A stretch of DNA of 32,024 nucleotides from contig JAJSAM010000017.1 of NCBI GenBank assembly GCA_024274785.1, positions 1 through 32,024 on the forward strand, written 5' to 3'. This document shows positions 31,365 to 32,024 of this stretch, piece by piece. Within the stretch, counting starts at the first letter, position 1, and every line of letters begins with the position of its first letter. Made by a program: the position numbers and the translations under genes. The notes under the pieces were generated by a model. It saw only the letters and a program-made list of their open reading frames with translations. It made no database searches and had not been told where the DNA came from. The DNA comes from Planctomycetota bacterium. GTDB taxonomy: Bacteria > Planctomycetota > JAJSAM01.

Positions 31365-31868
31365 ATGTTCCGCAAAGTCGATGATTTCATCTCCGCATAC
31401 ACCAGCGATCTGGCGATGACGAAAAAGTACATGGCCGCGCTGACCGACGAGTCCCTCGGGCAGAGCGTCGCCGACGGCCACCGGACCCTCGGCCGCGTGG
31501 CCTGGCACCTCGCCCAGACCATTCCGGAGATGATGGCGAAGACCGGACTTGCCGCGGAGGGACCCGGCGAGAGCGATCCGGTCCCGGCGACCGCGGCGGA
31601 GATCGCCACCGCCCACGCCACCGCCGCGGATTCGCTCCTCGCCCAGGTTCGTGAGCACTGGACCGACGAGACGCTCGAGACCGAGGACGAGATGTACGGC
31701 TCGAAGTGGTCGCGCGGTTTCACCCTGCACTGCCTGACCGACCACGAGTGCCACCACCGCGGCCAGATGTCGATCCTGATGCGCCAGGCCGGCCTGGCCG
31801 TTCCGGGAGTGATGGGCCCGGCCAAGGAGGAGTGGGAGAAGATGGGGATGCAGGCGCCGGAGATCTAG
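31365..31868 (+). CDS. DinB-family putative metal-dependent protein
   Basis: A 167-aa four-helix-bundle protein of the DinB/YfiT superfamily. The three metal-binding His positions are present: His48 (VAWHLAQ), His127 and His131 (DHECHHRGQM). Family members include thiol transferases and metal-dependent enzymes; no substrate can be deduced. It starts three bases after the batD-like stop, so it is probably co-transcribed with the Bat operon. A cluster of hairpins follows. Confidence 0.88.
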   Translation: MFRKVDDFISAYTSDLAMTKKYMAALTDESLGQSVADGHRTLGRVAWHLAQTIPEMMAKTGLAAEGPGESDPVPATAAEIATAHATAADSLLAQVREHWTDETLETEDEMYGSKWSRGFTLHCLTDHECHHRGQMSILMRQAGLAVPGVMGPAKEEWEKMGMQAPEI

Positions 31869-32024
31869 CACCGCCCTTCGGTCGGGCACCACCCTTCGGT
31901 CGCTTGGCGACCTTCGGGTCGGCGGGACGCTGGCGCGTCCCGCCGGGTCGGAACCCACCAGCACCTCCTTCGTCGGCGCTGGTGGATTCCTCCCGGTGCA
32001 TCACTCAGGGGGACCGTGGTCCCC
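31868..32024. repeat. Hairpin-rich intergenic segment after the Bat operon
   Basis: Two tandem 17-base units, CACCRCCCTTCGGTCG type (31868-31884 and 31886-31902, 16 of 17 identical), are followed by four hairpins. They are CGACC-TTCG-GGTCG (31908-31921, a UUCG tetraloop), a nine-base-pair stem GGCGGGACG/CGTCCCGCC (31921-31944), an eight-base-pair stem CCACCAGC/GCTGGTGG (31955-31985), and GGGGAC-CGTG-GTCCCC (32009-32024). The first two share one base and cannot fully form together. The strong nine-pair stem may act as terminator for the operon, though no U-tract follows. The segment resembles dispersed palindromic intergenic repeats. Confidence 0.65.

Noticed and set aside
31868..32024. CRISPR array at the right edge
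   Set aside because: Only two 17-base units separated by one base are present; there are no spacers and no cas genes.

Overview
The window is high-GC bacterial DNA with tightly packed, co-directional genes, often joined by ATGA or GTGA stop/start overlaps. It most likely comes from a Planctomycetota-type bacterium or a close relative. The main evidence is the run of DUF1549/DUF1553, DUF1501 (twin-arginine signal) and PPC-domain secreted proteins at 16.4-21.7 kb, typical of Planctomycetota and some Verrucomicrobiota and Acidobacteriota. No rRNA, tRNA, CRISPR array or intact transposase was seen.

Region 1 (1-7.4 kb, minus strand) is one operon: PspA/IM30, a two-part AAA+ ATPase, a 96-aa helical protein, a membrane-anchored solute-binding protein fused to an OmpA-type peptidoglycan-binding domain, an ABC permease, an ABC ATPase, and a membrane/coiled-coil protein cut by the window edge. 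A TTGACA-N17-GACAAT promoter lies upstream of pspA. It looks like an envelope-stress module built round an ABC importer whose binding protein could bridge membrane and cell wall. It is the best candidate here for an under-described system.

Region 2 (7.4-13.0 kb) is accessory and eroded. It holds an MFS transporter, a small lipoprotein, a stand-alone arginine deiminase, a four-helix membrane protein and a short MarR-type regulator. Between them lie two inverted copies (8.7 and 12.5 kb, about 87% identical over 129 bp) of an interspersed repeat, a truncated ECF sigma-factor fragment and a frameshifted membrane-protein fragment. One repeat copy has invaded the 3' end of the MarR gene.

Region 3 (13.1-21.7 kb, plus strand) runs without a large gap from DAHP synthase to EPSP synthase to a chorismatase/RidA-fold protein, then into three exported proteins (DUF1549/1553, DUF1501, PPC). 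The first three form a short shikimate/chorismate cluster whose third member probably acts on chorismate or a related compound.

Region 4 (21.7-22.3 kb) is a gap with an AAA_14-type ATPase fragment on the minus strand and a good promoter for the next operon.

Region 5 (22.3-31.9 kb, plus strand) is a complete Bat-type operon: a secreted thioredoxin-fold/helical-repeat protein, MoxR AAA+, DUF58, a DUF4381-like membrane protein, two VWA membrane proteins (BatA, BatB), a small repeat protein, a BatD-like protein and a terminal DinB-family protein. A hairpin-rich intergenic segment closes the window.
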